In this document: positions 13,429 through 26,644 of the stretch, piece by piece
Numbering within the stretch: position 1 is the first letter of the stretch
Layout of the letters: every line of letters starts with the position of its first letter
From: Aquatica leii
Lineage: Eukaryota; Arthropoda; Insecta; Coleoptera; Lampyridae
Direction of reading: 5' to 3'
Length of the DNA stretch: 64,000 bases
Assembly: GCA_035610365.1 (NCBI GenBank)
Contig: CM069432.1
Coordinates: forward strand, 223,780,532 to 223,844,531
Program-made: the position numbers and the translations under genes
Notes under the pieces: model-generated
Told to the model about the DNA's origin: nothing
Seen by the model: the letters and a program-made list of their open reading frames with translations, nothing else
Databases searched by the model: none

Positions 13429-13586
13429 TGCGAAGTAATAACATTCTGCTGAACTTTCATTGTTTATTATTTTGAAATGAAGATACACAACGTTTCGACT
13501 GCAGATACCACAGCAATCGAAACGTTGTGTATATTCATTTCAAAATAATAAATAATGAAAGTTCAACAGAATGTTATTACTTCGCA
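13429..13586. repeat. 158-bp near-perfect hairpin
   Basis: Two arms of about 73 bp are inverted copies with only about four mismatches, separated by a loop of about 12 bp (near AGATACCACAG). The arms begin TGCGAAGTAATAACATTCTG and end ACACAACGTTTCGA. A direct repeat TAAAAAGATTTTG flanks it on the left (about 13,418) and recurs at about 13,622. The ...GAAACGTTGTGTAT... core resembles tails seen in Penelope-like and some LINE elements, but that link is only a guess. Confidence 0.85.
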
Positions 13587-16500
13587 TTAAGCAACATTGT
13601 TTAATACATTCAAACAAACGTTAAAAAGATTTTGTTTTAAAAGTAAAAATGTTTAAGTAAAAAGTATTGTTTTTGTAGTATAATTTTCTTTTTGTAAATG
13701 TTAAGAATATTATCCACAAATAAATATAACTATAACAATATGAAATTTCGAAGAGTAATTTCTTAAAATTAATAAACAAATTTTAAAATTGTGCGTAGAT
13801 TTTCACCCACATTGTGGGTCCCTACTTGGCATCTACCTGTAAAGTTTTGTAATTATCGGGGCCGTATTTAATTACTGGAAGATTATTTCATTAAGAAACA
13901 CGGGAAATTAACTTCCAACGACAAGTTTTAGTATTTGTTTGTACTCATTTGTTTGTTTCTTTGTTTCCCCGTTAGCACCCGTTCCCAATACAAGCTATAC
14001 TTTAAAATCAGAAATTAAACGTTAGTAAAGTGATACTATATATTAACCTTGTTTTAGAATTGACAAACAACATTTGCTGCAACAGCCGCTTATGTAACTA
14101 CCTAAATTAATATATGTAGTTGTTTTCTTTCCTTAATTATTTTTACAATTTCTACAAAGCTACCCGAGGTAACTAACAGCACCACCCAGCGACACTGAGA
14201 ACGGGTTACATAACTTTCAAGTAAGTTATAGTGCACAATCACTACGTAAAGACGAAATTAAAAATTATATTAAAAAGAAAAAAATACCAAAAACTATAAT
14301 TTTGGACAAACCAGAACGTTATAGTGCGGAGCAGGTAGCAAAGAACATTACAGCTACGTCAAAAATCTTTCAATTATGTTATTTGCGTAGAGTTTATTGT
14401 GCCTTGTAGTTCTCAGCCCCTGTAATTTATAAAAAATTAGCTAATAATACAAAAAACTTTTCGAAGACGTTGAGCTTTGCAAACTTACCCTACCAGTTGT
14501 TCAAAGATGCGCAGGACGATCTTTTCTTTGCGCGCACCGCAGCTCTCCAAATCTTACTCTAGTTTGAAATCTATTTACTCCTGAGCTTTTTATAAAATCG
14601 AATTAATTTTATTAACCGACCTCAGTTATTTTCATTGACTATCCGTACCGATTCTTTTGCAACTTTAACCCTACCCTTTTACGATTTACACTGATCAATT
14701 TTATTATTATAACTGCAAAAACCGACTTTGATATTCTCATTGAGCAACTACGATTAGTTTAAAAAATAAATTATTCATTTCATCATCCGCCCGTTTTATC
14801 TTAAGTTAGTAATTTTCTTTTAAGTGGTTAAATTACACTTTTGGTATGATTTGTGTGCAAGGGAAAATAATCTCACAAAAACTGTAAGGCGTTCAGCTCT
14901 AACTGAACCTTCGTAAAGAATTGTATAACTAACTTGTAGCACCAAAGCTATCTAGCTATCTATAACTTTGAGGGCATTCTAGAATAAGCACAAACGTGTA
15001 AATATATTTTAGAAAATCAATTACGGGTTTGCAAGTTTAATTATATGACTGATTCAGCCGATCATATCATTATTAATTACCGTATTTAGCGCACGATTTT
15101 ATCACCAGCGTTAATTACGCCTTACAATTACATTTTTAAAACGATTCACTTTAACTTAATAAAATGTTGTAGCCCGTGAACTTATCTATCAATTTCAGAA
15201 AACATTGTCCCGTTATTGCTACTCGGTTTCCGTTAATAATTAAAAACGTCGGTCAAGATCAAAGCTCCGATATCCAAAAATTAATTTTGAATATATTGTT
15301 TGCTGTTAGAAAGGACTTCTGTGTTAAACTACTAGTGTTCTGGTGTTCTTCTATCACTAACAATAACACCCACTGTACACTTTTAATCACTCACGCATTT
15401 GTTCGCAATAGTAGTAACTATGGCCATTTTTACGTTAACGTTTGCTTGTGTTAAAATACATTGTTTAGTTTGTACTGTGAATTGAATTATGCATTATTTG
15501 TTATTGTTTTTATTGTAAATATTGCATTTGTTATATTGTATTTGATACGTGCAATTGTTTTTTTACGACAGTTTCTTGAGGATAGTAAGTACTTTTACGC
15601 TTAAGGACGGTTTACAGCGTTTATTTACGCTATTCAGCATTTATTTTGTTTTATTAATTTGTCTTATTAAACACAAATAAGAAAAGGTAGTTGTAAAAAT
15701 TTATTGAGTTGGTTAATTTTAAATTAATATGAACGCAATAAAATAAGGTAAGTTTTAATAGATGATGTAAATTGATCTGTTATAAATCTAATAATTTTCT
15801 AGAGTGATTGTATTCTTAGAGAATGTCTGTAGCTTTACAAACTATTGCCAACAAATAATAATTTTTGTGATTGGTGGTTGAAAACAGTGCAGCGCAAAGA
15901 TTTTACTTAGTTTATCAAATTGTGTTACAATGTAATTTCGAATAGTAAAGTTAAATACTTTGTTTGATATACCAGCGTTACAAAAAGAAATTCTAAGACA
16001 TGTTTTTCATACTACTTTCTCTATTTTGTTTTAATTTATATTATATATTGATTAAAATTGTAGTAGAGGCATTTGATTATGTCTTAAACTGTGAGTCGAA
16101 AATCGGAATTAATACACTAAAAGTCAAAAGTTTGACAAATCTATCTGAATTCCAAAAACGTTAGTCTATTTAAAAGGCACTTATGTCAATAAAAACTATA
16201 AATCTTTAGATATTTATTTATTAAATAAAAATTAATTTATTTATAATAATACCTAAAGACTTATTAACAACAAATATAACGATCAAAGCAAAGATAGGTT
16301 AAAAAAAATGTTTGTAAGACGGATAATAACAATATTCTGACATACACAGGCTACAGCGCACGAGATCTTGAAAAACGTCTACACCGTAAATCTTTTAGTA
16401 AGTAACTCAAATGACTACCGACATATTCACTTTTAGTTTAGTTTTAGTTTTGATTGCACAAACTTGCACTTTGCAACACTATTTTTCAAAAAAATTGTTG

Positions 16501-17645
16501 CACAAAGTAGCCATTATAGTATATGCAAAATAGACAAACAATATTAAATACTACGATTTGACTTAAAATAATTTAATCTAATGTAGGAACTTTGTCTTGA
16601 GTATTTTTTATTAATTATCTCTATATGGTAATAAACCACAAATTTTACAACGAGATCTTTTGTTAATCGTTTAAATTTATTGTAAATGTTCTTACTGCTT
16701 AGTAAACTATCTGAATAAAAGCTTAATTTTGCAAATACCTTATTTTTTGCATTAGCACCAATTAAAACGACACGCCATTGACGTCACGTTTTAAATAAAC
16801 AACAGTTAAAAGCGTTTATAAGCGTTTAACAAAATCGAATATTCTTCAAAATAAATTTTATTCAACCTAAATTGAAAATTATACCGAAAATGACTTCAGA
16901 AGAAAAATTGCTTCCAATAATTTGTTAAAAAAAATAATGTTCTTAAAAACTAGAAACATTTGTTTATACTCGTAAATACTTTAATTGTGTTACCAGTTAC
17001 CGTAGCCAATCTTTTAAACAATTGCTTTTAAAATAAAACTTCTTTAAGCGCCACTTAGTAGTAACTGAGAAGTTTATTCTGACAGAAGTAACGCTTACGC
17101 CACAGCTCACGTGGTTTCCGCTCTTAAAAAAAAATAACTGATGTGTTACCAAAATTACATAAACCTATAAAAATATAAGAATTAATTTAAAAGACAAATT
17201 GTGACAAGCAATCATGTATCGCGATTCGTTAAATTTATTTTGTTGACATTTTGGTTTCTATTTATGTTGTTGTTTTGAAGTTTTATTTTACTTTTTGTTT
17301 TTATATTTAAATTTTTGTCTTGTTTGTGCACAAATCTGTTCTTTTACAACAACCTGTTTCTATTTAATTTACAACGCAAAATATTGTATTTGGTTGTATT
17401 TATAGTACAAAACCAGTAAATTAATTTAAGTAACTTTTTGTATTATAGTTTTAATCCCTGAAAAAAAAACGAAAAATTGTTTATTCCGAAGCACAAACCA
17501 TTATTCCTAATGTCATTTATTTTTTTGATAAATACAAGTAGATTGTAAATTAGTATATCCAATTAAAAGCAGTTTTGAAGTTTTTGTTTGCTGCAACAAT
17601 GAAAGCCTTGAGTTTTACAATTTGAATGTTATTACAACAAATGCT
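13587..17645. other. Unassigned DNA with a few coding-like traces
   Basis: No gene was identified. Between about 13,800 and 14,600 the composition is less AT-biased, and short open stretches occur in shifting frames (for example around 14,460-14,580), suggesting an old decayed element. The ORF at 15,176-15,454 lacks family features. The rest is AT-rich. Confidence 0.35.
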
Positions 17646-17649
17646 GTAA

Positions 17650-17930
17650 TACACCTTAACTTAATCCAATTGAATCCATGCGGAATCTCGTAAAAAAATT
17701 GCATTGAATAATATTGTGCAACGTGGTATTGATATTAAAAAGTTAATCTGAAAAGCATTTTCTGATTTAAAAAATAAATATTGGGAAAACCAGTGTAATC
17801 ATGTGTCGTATTTTTGTAAAGTTGCAGAAGGTTTTACATTTACAGTAAAAAATGGTGAATCAAATGAAGATGAACGCGTAACTGAAAAAAGTAAAAGGTG
17901 AATCTTTAAATAACGATGATTAGTCAATTA
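17650..17930 (+). pseudogene. C-terminal remnant of a DDE transposase
   Basis: Around 17,660 one frame reads LNPIE followed by a decayed helix (SMRNLVKKLH). This matches the C-terminal L/PNPIE-x-x-W-x-x-K motif of IS630-Tc1-mariner-type transposases and holds the last catalytic acid. The adjacent frame continues as a tail with Asn, Trp and His positions (KNKYWENQCNHV) typical of the same family. The two stretches are separated by a frameshift and an in-frame stop. Everything upstream is lost. Confidence 0.55.
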
Positions 17931-18014
17931 TTCCCCTTGGTCATAATGTATGTATAGTCAAAACTTGCCCACGGACCCCTGAGTAAAAAAACTATATAAA
18001 TACTTCGATCTTTG

Positions 18015-18600
18015 CAGGGTAACTGTTACATCTTGGCTGTGGTAAACTCTTTTTCTAAATTTATTTGTTTTTTTCCATTACGACGGCTACGGCTTTTGCA
18101 GTTTTTAAATTAATAGAGGAAAATATCTTTTTACTGTTCGGTACTCCTCAATACATCATCTCTGATAATGGTGTTCAATTTCGCACTCGCGAGTTTCCTC
18201 GATTATGTGCCCAATATCACACTACTATTTTGTTTACGGCTCGTTACCATTCTCAAGCCAACACTGCTGAACGGGTTTATGTAAAAGGAAAAAAAAGGAA
18301 ATCAACACTCATGAGATATTTACTTACCGCACATTGGTTGCGCTATTCGTACTGCGAAACATGAAATTATTGGGATGTCACCTTACTTTGCTTTCTGTGG
18401 TCGTGAACATAATCTCTATGGAGACTTATTAAGTAATCCTCTTTTTCCGACAGAAAAACTTCCTGAACCCAAACGTCCAATACATCCACGCAACTAATTT
18501 TACGAAAAATATATTGGTCATCGGTATAACTTACGTCGTCGCTCTGTTTGTTTTCACGTTGGAGACCGTGTTTAAAAACGTAACTTTGTACTTTCTTTCT
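18015..18600 (+). pseudogene. Ty3/gypsy integrase remnant
   Basis: Fragment of a retroelement integrase. The region opens near 18,015 with GNCYILAVVNSFSKFIC (core domain strand, first Asp replaced by Asn). A break follows, then the frame 18,065-18,364 with LFGTPQYIISDNGVQFR, which contains the second catalytic Asp (SDNG), and TARYHSQANTAERV, which contains the Glu of the triad. After a frameshift there is a decayed stretch to about 18,570 ending in RYNLRRRSVC and HVGDRV, the usual start of the integrase C-terminal domain. No protease or RT was found immediately upstream, so the element is truncated. Confidence 0.8.
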
Positions 18601-19605
18601 TCTTCTTTTCTCCACATTGGTATCTTTGATTCAAATTTTTTTCTTGGGTTTACTTTGTTAGTATAGTTAGTGGTTTAGATGTCAGCAACGCCATCACTGT
18701 ATATATTACGTTCCGCTTTGTCGGCTTCTTGGTGTTATCTGTCATTGATAAAATAGTTTGTCCTTTTATTTGGTTCTCTTGGAAGACTTATCTTCCTGAA
18801 TTCCTTTTATTTATTTTACTTAGTATGTAAGGTTACTCTGGGATAATTCTATCCCGCTTGTCGGCTTCTGGAATGTTTAAAACACGTTTTCTTTTCGTTT
18901 TATTCTACAGTTATAAGTTTTTGATATCACAAATTTTACCTACTTTGGGAGGTTGGTTGGGTAGTAGGGTAGGTCACTCGGGGTCGGTTATCTAGGGAGA
19001 GGTAATCGAGCCGTAGAACAACATCGTACTCTCTTTTCTCATTCTGCTTTCCTGTATTTCTTTCTCTTCTTTCAATCTGTCCCCATAAGTGGGGGGGGGG
19101 GGCGTCTGTTGTGGAAACCTGACGGCTATGCGTCTGGGAAAGTTGGTTGTCTTCGACCTGGTAGCTTCAAGCTCTGTCACATAAACAACAGTACAACTAT
19201 GCTTAAGTAAATTTATTTTAAAAAGAGATATCCGTTTTATTTAAATATACTTACATAACGAAATTACGCTTTCTGCGTAACAATACAAAAATTATACTTT
19301 TTCTTGTCTAAAACTAGAAAAATTTGTTGTATGGACTTTACATCACGCATAACACAAAACTAAATTGTTGAATAGATGCTCGATTTTTTTATAGTTCATA
19401 TTTATAGACTAGTTGGTGCAGGTATCGGCTTTATTGCGTTCATGTGTAAATCTGTATAAGTAGGGTTGACTCGCCGAGATGCCTGTTATTACCTGTATTT
19501 TATGCATCTGTTTAAATTTATATTTTACTTAAGACGTAAAAACTGCTAATAATTTAATAATTTTTATTTATTTTAACTTTCGTATTAATAAAAATGTGTC
19601 ACAAT
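18601..19605. other. 3' region of the gypsy remnant and unassigned DNA
   Basis: This is downstream of the integrase remnant. A purine/G-rich stretch (about 18,948-19,010) and a run of 12 or more G at about 19,091 could be the old 3' UTR or LTR of that element. No matching LTR pair was found. GTCGGCTTCT occurs twice (about 18,720 and 18,859). The minus ORF at 18,992-19,180 is a shadow. Confidence 0.35.
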
Positions 19606-20680
19606 TGTTACGTGCATAAGTTTAAAAATGTAATACCCTGTATATTCATTACATTAAAGTTAGATTTCTATTTTCGGCGTCTTCTAACGAGTTTCGTTTT
19701 ATTTAATTTCCTGTCAAGACGTTAACCGTCAACTACTTAAAATCGTGCTTGTGATGTTTAAATTTTATTTTTCTATCATCTGCGTATGTAGTAACCATGA
19801 TATAAATCAAAAACGCATTTTTATTAGTTTATTCATCACAAGGTAAGATTTTCCTATTCGTTTTTAGAATTCTTTAGTAATTTCCATGTTAATTTGTTAG
19901 CAGGACCCGACACGTGTTAGTGCACATGTTTTGGTGTATTCTCGATCGATGAAGGATTAATATCGCCCAAATATTTTCCAGGAAAGATTATAATTTTGGA
20001 AGGCCTACGTTTAAGCTAAAAACGAAGAAATTTTCTACGATGTACTGTTCCTTATGATTCAATCGACTACGATATTTCCTTTACCTTAATGTGTGCAACA
20101 GCATTCGATAACCGGTTATTATATCTAGTTTGTTTAGAATTAATTAATAATTTTGTAGATTTTTGCTTTCGTGGGTCATTGTGTCGACACGATTTGCTTG
20201 TTCAAAAATATTCCAGACCGACTCAATGAGGAAAACGTTTTCTTGTGGGTAAGTTTTATTTAATTACTATTGCGTTGTCATAACAGTCTTTCGCAAAATT
20301 TTGCTTGTTATTCTAACTTACGTAATTACAATAATTGTTTCAATACCATTTAGGTATTTTCATTAATTGTTTTTAGGTGTCGCATGCTGTGAATCATAGA
20401 TATTTGTCATTACTAATTTAATTTTCTTAGTTATCAACACTCTATGTGCAATTTAAACCTAGGTATTGTGTGTTGCCGATACTTCAGGAATTTATTGATG
20501 GAATTATTTACGATAAATTTCTTGTGCTCGTTAATAATCTACGATATTAAATTAAAGTTTTTATACATAATTATCGTTTTTTTTCTTTGTTTTTTGGTCC
20601 GTTTAGGATTACGAACCTGATTTTGTTACAAGCTTGGACGTTTTGTCTTGATCAAAATAGACGTTTTACTTAGTAATATC
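19606..20680 (+). repeat. Candidate LTR (copy 2 of the 298-806 repeat)
   Basis: The first ~500 bp matches the repeat at 298-806. It begins TGTTACGTGCATAA, and the sequence immediately after about 20,680 is TGGCGCCC, a primer-binding-like motif. A ~1.07-kb LTR is therefore plausible, although the 3' end lacks a clear CA. No gag or pol follows, so it would be a solo or leader-only remnant. Confidence 0.45.
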
Positions 20681-20681
20681 T

Positions 20682-20695
20682 GGCGCCCTTTAAAT
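20682..20695 (+). promoter_or_regulatory. Candidate retroelement primer-binding site
   Basis: TGGCGCCCTTTAAA directly follows the candidate LTR. The motif resembles gypsy-type primer-binding sites. The downstream sequence shows no gag. Confidence 0.35.
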
Positions 20696-21092
20696 TCTAT
20701 TTATTTGAACCTCCCCTATCTCCGACTAGTGTGAGTTGGTCGTGCAAGATTTGTAAGACTTATAAACTTGTAGTACAATTTTTTTATTTTATATTAAACT
20801 TTGCGCGGACACCCTGTCATTGTTCAGAGACGCCCAAATCAATTTAATTTTCCACGAACCCCTTGAATAACCCTGGGGATTCCTGGGAGTTCGTAAGGAC
20901 CACTTTAGGAACCATTGCTTGCTTCGCGCAAATGCTGTAGCTAAATAAATTGCGTTGTTCTACTCTCTTACTAGTAAATAGCATGTTACCTACTATTTCG
21001 TTGCTAAGTAAATAGATCATAACAGATACGGACACGTAGTAACTAGCACGTAATAATAGTTATTTACATTTGAGTGCGTGTAAGTGATAGTT
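20696..21092. other. Unassigned DNA between LTR-like repeat and Crypton
   Basis: No gene was recognised. The minus ORF at 20,844-21,035 has no family features. The Crypton-associated inverted repeat starts immediately to the right. Confidence 0.35.
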
Positions 21093-21160
21093 TACAGCGC
21101 GACAGCTTTGTTTGAGAAACGAGCCCGAAGGGCGAGTTTCTCATTAGTTGGAGCGCTGTA
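21093..21160. repeat. Nested inverted repeat upstream of Crypton copy 2
   Basis: The outer arms are TACAGCGC (21,093) and GCGCTGTA (21,153). The inner arms are GAGAAACGAGCCC (21,114) and GGGCGAGTTTCTC (21,130), separated by GAA. The inner arms pair except for two GA dinucleotides. The structure is G+C-rich in a very AT-rich setting and lies about 240 bp before the recombinase ATG. It could be an end or recognition site of the element. That role is inferred from position only. Confidence 0.7.
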
Positions 21161-21402
21161 TATTCTAACGCACGAAACTTGTATTAAACGTTTTGACCGA
21201 CGATAGTTTAAATAAATATTTATTACAATAAAAATTTAGAAAAATATTGATTTTTCTATGTTGGTATTACATTTATATAGTTGGCAATCTTGCAATTTAC
21301 ATTTCAAATTCAATTTTAAATTTATTTAGTGTATATTCATATTTATTTATTAATAACATACATAATAGTTTATACAAAATAAGTATATTTAAAATTAATA
21401 AA

Positions 21403-22649
21403 ATGTCGGACAGCGACAGTTTTGAAGGAACTCCGCCGGAACTGAAAAAATTCAAAGGCTCGATGTGAGGTGCAATATAGTATTTTTAAAAAATGGCGTG
21501 AAGAAGAACAAGCAAAAGTTTCTAGTGAAATGTTTTATTAGCATATTTCACAGAACTGGTCGACAAAAATAAAAAATCATTGTGGTGTATTTACTCGATG
21601 CTGAAATAATGTATTATTCTCTACGAGAATATTGACATTTCAAAATATGCTAAATTAATTTCGTATTTAAAAAAAAACACAGTAAATCATATCCCTAAAA
21701 AAAGTAAAGTTTTAGAGGAACACGATGTTGCAACCTTTATTGAACAAGCTCCAGATGAAGAATTTTTACTAATGAAGGTAATTAGCTAATAAAATATAAA
21801 AACTAATGAATCTACAAAATTCACTATAGTAAAAATATTCTTACAAATGTACTTATAACAAAAAAACTCAATTTGGTTTTTTCTCAGGTAATACTAGTAA
21901 TAGGAGTTTCTGGAGCTTGTCGTCGAGAGGAACTTTATAATATGACATTAGAGGATAATAAGTACAAAGATGATATACTTTTAATTACAATCCCCATTAC
22001 AAAAACAAGTACCAGCCGTACATTTGTAATTTCTAAAAGTACATGGGTAGAACTTGTCAAAAAATATATAGAAATATGAAATAAAATTGAAAAAATTAAA
22101 GAACGTTTATTCCTTAAATACTACAGTGGAAAATGTGTAAACGTACCAATCGGTATTAATGCAATTGGCATGATACCTTCGAAGATTGCTTCATATTTAA
22201 AGTTAGAAAACCCAACCGAATTTACTGGGCATTGCTTTCGACGCAGTTCAGCAACTTTACTAGTTAATCGAGGTGGAGACTTTTTATCTCTAAAGCAATT
22301 TGGTGGTTGGAAATCTTCAACTGTCGCCGAAGGTTATGTTGCAGAATCTTTGAAAACGAAAATTGACGTTGCTCAAATGATGACCGAAGAGAGTGGTGCT
22401 TTAACTTCAAAAATCACTAAAATGATAAGCGATGTAGATCAAGTCACATCAAGAACTGAAGTTGAAGTAGAACACACTGATTCTACTTCAAATATTAATG
22501 AAAATAAATTAATTTTTAGTCTTTTTTCACATGTTCAAGATTGCAGCATTAATGTGAATGTTTACAATAATTGCGTTTTTTTAAAAAAAAATAGAAATAA
22601 GCACATACATAGTATTAATGTTCTATTTAACAAAATGTTACCTTGGTGA
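21403..22649 (+). pseudogene. Crypton-type tyrosine recombinase, copy 2
   Basis: Tyrosine recombinase of the Crypton type (DNA cleavage and rejoining). The ATG at 21,403 opens MSDSDSFEGTPPEL, like copy 1. The N-terminal domain is broken by frameshifts between 21,466 and about 21,720. An intron, 21,778-21,887 (GTAATT...TTTCTCAG, 110 bp), splits the gene exactly before VILVIGVSGACRREEL, which carries the first catalytic Arg. The last exon runs open to 22,649 apart from one in-frame TGA at 22,077. It contains GHCFRRSSAT (H-x-x-R), GGWKSSTVAEGYV with the nucleophile Tyr, and an acidic Ser/Thr-rich tail. The active-site set looks complete in this half. It is a pseudogene by the N-terminal breaks and the TGA, but younger than copy 1. 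Confidence 0.85.
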
Positions 22650-25600
22650 AATCAAATGCAATTAGTAATTACAAGATTCGATGTATATATAAGCCTATTC
22701 ATTTACAGGTTGCTACACATATACAAAAAGAAAATTGTCAAAATTATATCGGGTTGAAACTAAAATTAATAAATAATATGCTTAACATGCTTTGCTGACC
22801 AATTCATACTTACATTCAACGACATAAAGGACACCGATTAGGAAAATCAGTACAAATAAATCAAATTGTAATTCAAAGTATTATGAAAAACTATTTACTA
22901 TTACCAGAGTTTGCTTTGCCTTGTAAATTGATTAGATTTCTCTTAGCAGATAGTAGCTTTTTCAATGCATAAAACACACTTTGAATCAATCTAAAAAGTT
23001 TGGTTAACATTAACAAATTGTAACTACTTAAGATTTCATAACAGCAGTCGTTTCTTTTAACTGTAAATAGTAATTATTTGTTTGCTTCTGTAAATTTATA
23101 ATAACCACAATATTCTTAAATATTTCAGAATTGAATTTTTTCTATAAAACATCAACTGTTGCTTACTGACCAAAGCTGTTAAGAGATGGCGCTTTTATAA
23201 TAAATAAAAATTTAAATTAAAAATTCTTTATGTTTTGTGCATTTGTATAATCAAATAGAGTGTAAAGTAATGTTTATTTTTACCAAGTATATTCTTTCGT
23301 ACGTATCAATTATATTAGATGTTTTTTAAAGCTTACAATTTACTAACCATTTTACCGCACTGTACGGTATTTTACCGCACTGTCGTAATATTGTGCGTAA
23401 AAATCAAGTTACATTGAACGTGTATAAAATTGTAAAAAACGCTTTACACTTGAGGAGGTCAAAAAAAAATTACACTTTAGTTCTATAAAAAATTGTAATT
23501 TGTCATATTAGCTTAGTTAGTCAATTGCGTTGAGTAATCATGGAAACAAACTAGTAGACGTCATTTTGACAAAATGAATGATACATTTATGTTTTTTAAT
23601 TTTATGAATAAAAGTTTTTGTAGAAAAAGTATAATACACATCTAAAGCTGTAATAAGCTTGTAAAATTACTACTTTCTTACTCGCATATAATAAGCTACT
23701 TACAACTCTTGTTATATAATATACTATAATTATCTTGTTCTCTTACGATTTGTTTCTAGTTACCTTAGTTTTATAATTTTCATTTTAATTTATTACGGGA
23801 CCAAAAACTTTAATAAAGTTTGAAATCTTGTAAGATTTTAATTTAAATAGATAACGCCATTAACCTAAAAAAAATAAATATTATTTTAACATATTTTTGT
23901 ATAAAACACTTTTTAACTTAAAATGTTTTAATCAACATTTTAAATAATTTTTGTTGTAGAAACGTTCCATTGCTATATGTTTCAGCAAAAGTGACAGTAA
24001 ATGACAACAAAATTACTGGTACATTTGCAGATTATCTAAAATTGGGTCATAAAATAATAAGGAATAAAACATTTCAATATTAATTAGTTTTTAAGTTATT
24101 TAATATGTCAGAAACAGAACAAATCAAAGCGACAGTAACTACAAAAAGTTATTAGTTATTACTATTAATCGTTTAGGTTATTTTTTAATAACTATTTTAA
24201 AATTAAGCTTTTGTATCAAATGTAGAATAATCCTTTAGTATTATTTTTAAATAAGTAATCATTTTTTGCCGTTTAAGCTGTTTGTAGTACAAATAATTAT
24301 AATACGATGTCAAATAACAACTAAAAAATAACTGTTATTTTATTGGCCACATTTTTATGCACAAAAATTTGAAAAACATTTTTATAACTATAAAATGCAT
24401 AAAGCCTATACGTTTCTCTTGGGTGTATTTAAAATATGACAAAATAATTCTAATTTAATAATATTATTTACTAACATCAAAAACATTATAAATATTATCT
24501 CAAGATTTGATTCATAAAAGCATTAATTTTTGCAATAAGTTTTAGAGAAAATATTTACTAATAAGGTATGATTACTTAAAAAAAGGTGATTTAAAAAAAT
24601 TGATTTGAAGCAAATGGTATTGTACGAACTAAAAACCAAATGAGCTTTAGACGACTTTAATCTACAGTTTATAACGTGTTTTTACCTTTGTTAATACCTT
24701 ATTTTTTTTCTATTTTGCATTTCAATATAATATTCCTATATTACTTGCACTTGCTTGTAATAAATAGTGTATGTAAAAAATGTCTTACCAAAAATTATTT
24801 TAAAACAATTATTTTGCATTAAATAATTTGAGAATGAACATGGACTTAAAAAATACATATAATTTTAATTATTTAGTTGCTCAGTTAAATAAGACAAACC
24901 ATTAGTAGGTATACTTTTACCCTACACGTTTTGTTAATCTACAGAATAATGAAACATGGTCTACCAAAGTTCTTGTAAAATTTATACGAAGTTCCCTATA
25001 TTCTGTGAAAAACAATGTTTATGAAAACTTGTTTTTAATTTAATCTTATTAAATTTTAAATTTATTTATTGTGATTATTATTAATTGTAGTTGATACAAA
25101 AATATAAATTCTATGAGCTTATATTTGTAGTTTAAAATAAAAAACGTAAATTACTGTAGTGAAAACCAAATAAGAGTAAAGAAGATTGCGGTTCAAGTTA
25201 CATTACACGTCTAAAATTTTAAATCGCGCGTATATTTTGAAGTCGAATATTGTTTATTTTTTGAAGAATTTATTAAGACATGCTAAACTTATTTCCCAGG
25301 TAGTGTACAATATGCAATTTTACTATATGAACAAATTATAAATACAAGTGATGACAAATTAAAATAAAAGGACTTGAAGAAAACATGAAATTAGTAAATA
25401 TTACCGACGTAAATAAATAACATAACTACAAATATTTTGAATATACTTCATTGCAGTTCTGCCGAATTTCACGTATGATTTTTTACATCTTTATAATTTT
25501 AATTTAAAATTCTGTAGGTTAAATAAAGACGAATTTAACAAATGTATTTTAATTATAATTTTTTTTAAATATATTACATACCTAATTGTTATTTTCACAT

Positions 25601-26644
25601 TTGAGCAAATATAAACCGTTATTTGGGTTGAATATATTTAGACAATTTGTGTGTATTACAAATAAAAGTGAGTACTAAAATCATGTTTTTAGTAAAGTTT
25701 GTTTTAGTAAAACACTCACGCAATGGTCTAAATATAAAAGTAAAGTTTGTCACATAGTTCACTCGTCAATAAAATTTATCAGAATTCTAGTCGCACATTC
25801 ATTTCTAGCTTTGGTATAGAACCCTCTAATCAGAACACGTTTAAATTCAATTTACCGTAAGAGCTACCTGAACATGAAATTAGATTTTTATTTAGGTTTG
25901 AATCACATGATTGTAGTTATTTATTAATATGTACTAGCATAAATTATTTTTTTTTTAAACACTTTACTAATTTGTTGTATACAGTACATTGTTAATATAA
26001 TAACAATTATAAAAATTATGGCATAACACAACAGTTGAAAATTGTATTAAAATAAATAATAATTTATTAATGTCTTATTTTTTAGCGATGTTGCTATAGA
26101 TGAAAGATTACTACACAAAGTGTTACATTAGGTCGACAGTAATGTAATTACTTACATTTTCGGCTTTGTTTTTAAAACTAATATAATAAACTAGAAAACA
26201 AAATATATAATAACAATTTATAAATTTATGTAAGTTCTTTAATGCAATGTAATTTGCGTTTATCAATTACAAGTTAAACTTTAATTTTTGTCTTCTAATA
26301 TTTGCAAAATGTTCAAATAGTATAAAGTATGTAGTTATAACTATTTTCATATATCACTTTTATGTTACTATTTTAGTGTTGAAAACACTTATAGGGAGCT
26401 TGATTCGAAGGCTTGGGTAACGAAACGATGAAACGCTCAGATGAAACAAATCTGGAACTTGCGGTGGTGCCCAATTTCAGCTCATTTTTTGTATTTTTTA
26501 GATGCAATTATTATTATTTAAGATATTTCTTATGATTTGTTTTATGTTTTAAAAACATAATAAGTCTTAATTTCACTCTGCAGGGCTGAAAAATAATTAT
26601 AGTATTTGCATAATCAGATCCGCGGGAGCTTCCGCCTTGTACGC
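22650..26644. other. AT-rich DNA, nothing coding recognised
   Basis: No gene was recognised. A short tandem pair of ATTTTACCGCACTGT lies at 23,348-23,384 and may mark the 3' end of the Crypton element. The rest is long AT-rich sequence with stops in all frames. Confidence 0.4.
23348..23384. repeat. Short tandem pair of ATTTTACCGCACTGT
   Basis: Two copies of a 15-bp G+C-richer motif, about 20 bp apart, lie 700 bp downstream of the Crypton recombinase. Between them TACCG...CGGTA forms a small inverted repeat. It may be a terminal or subterminal element signal. Confidence 0.5.

Noticed and set aside
15176-15454. 92-codon ORF as a gene
   Set aside because: No domain, biased composition and no neighbouring signals of a gene.
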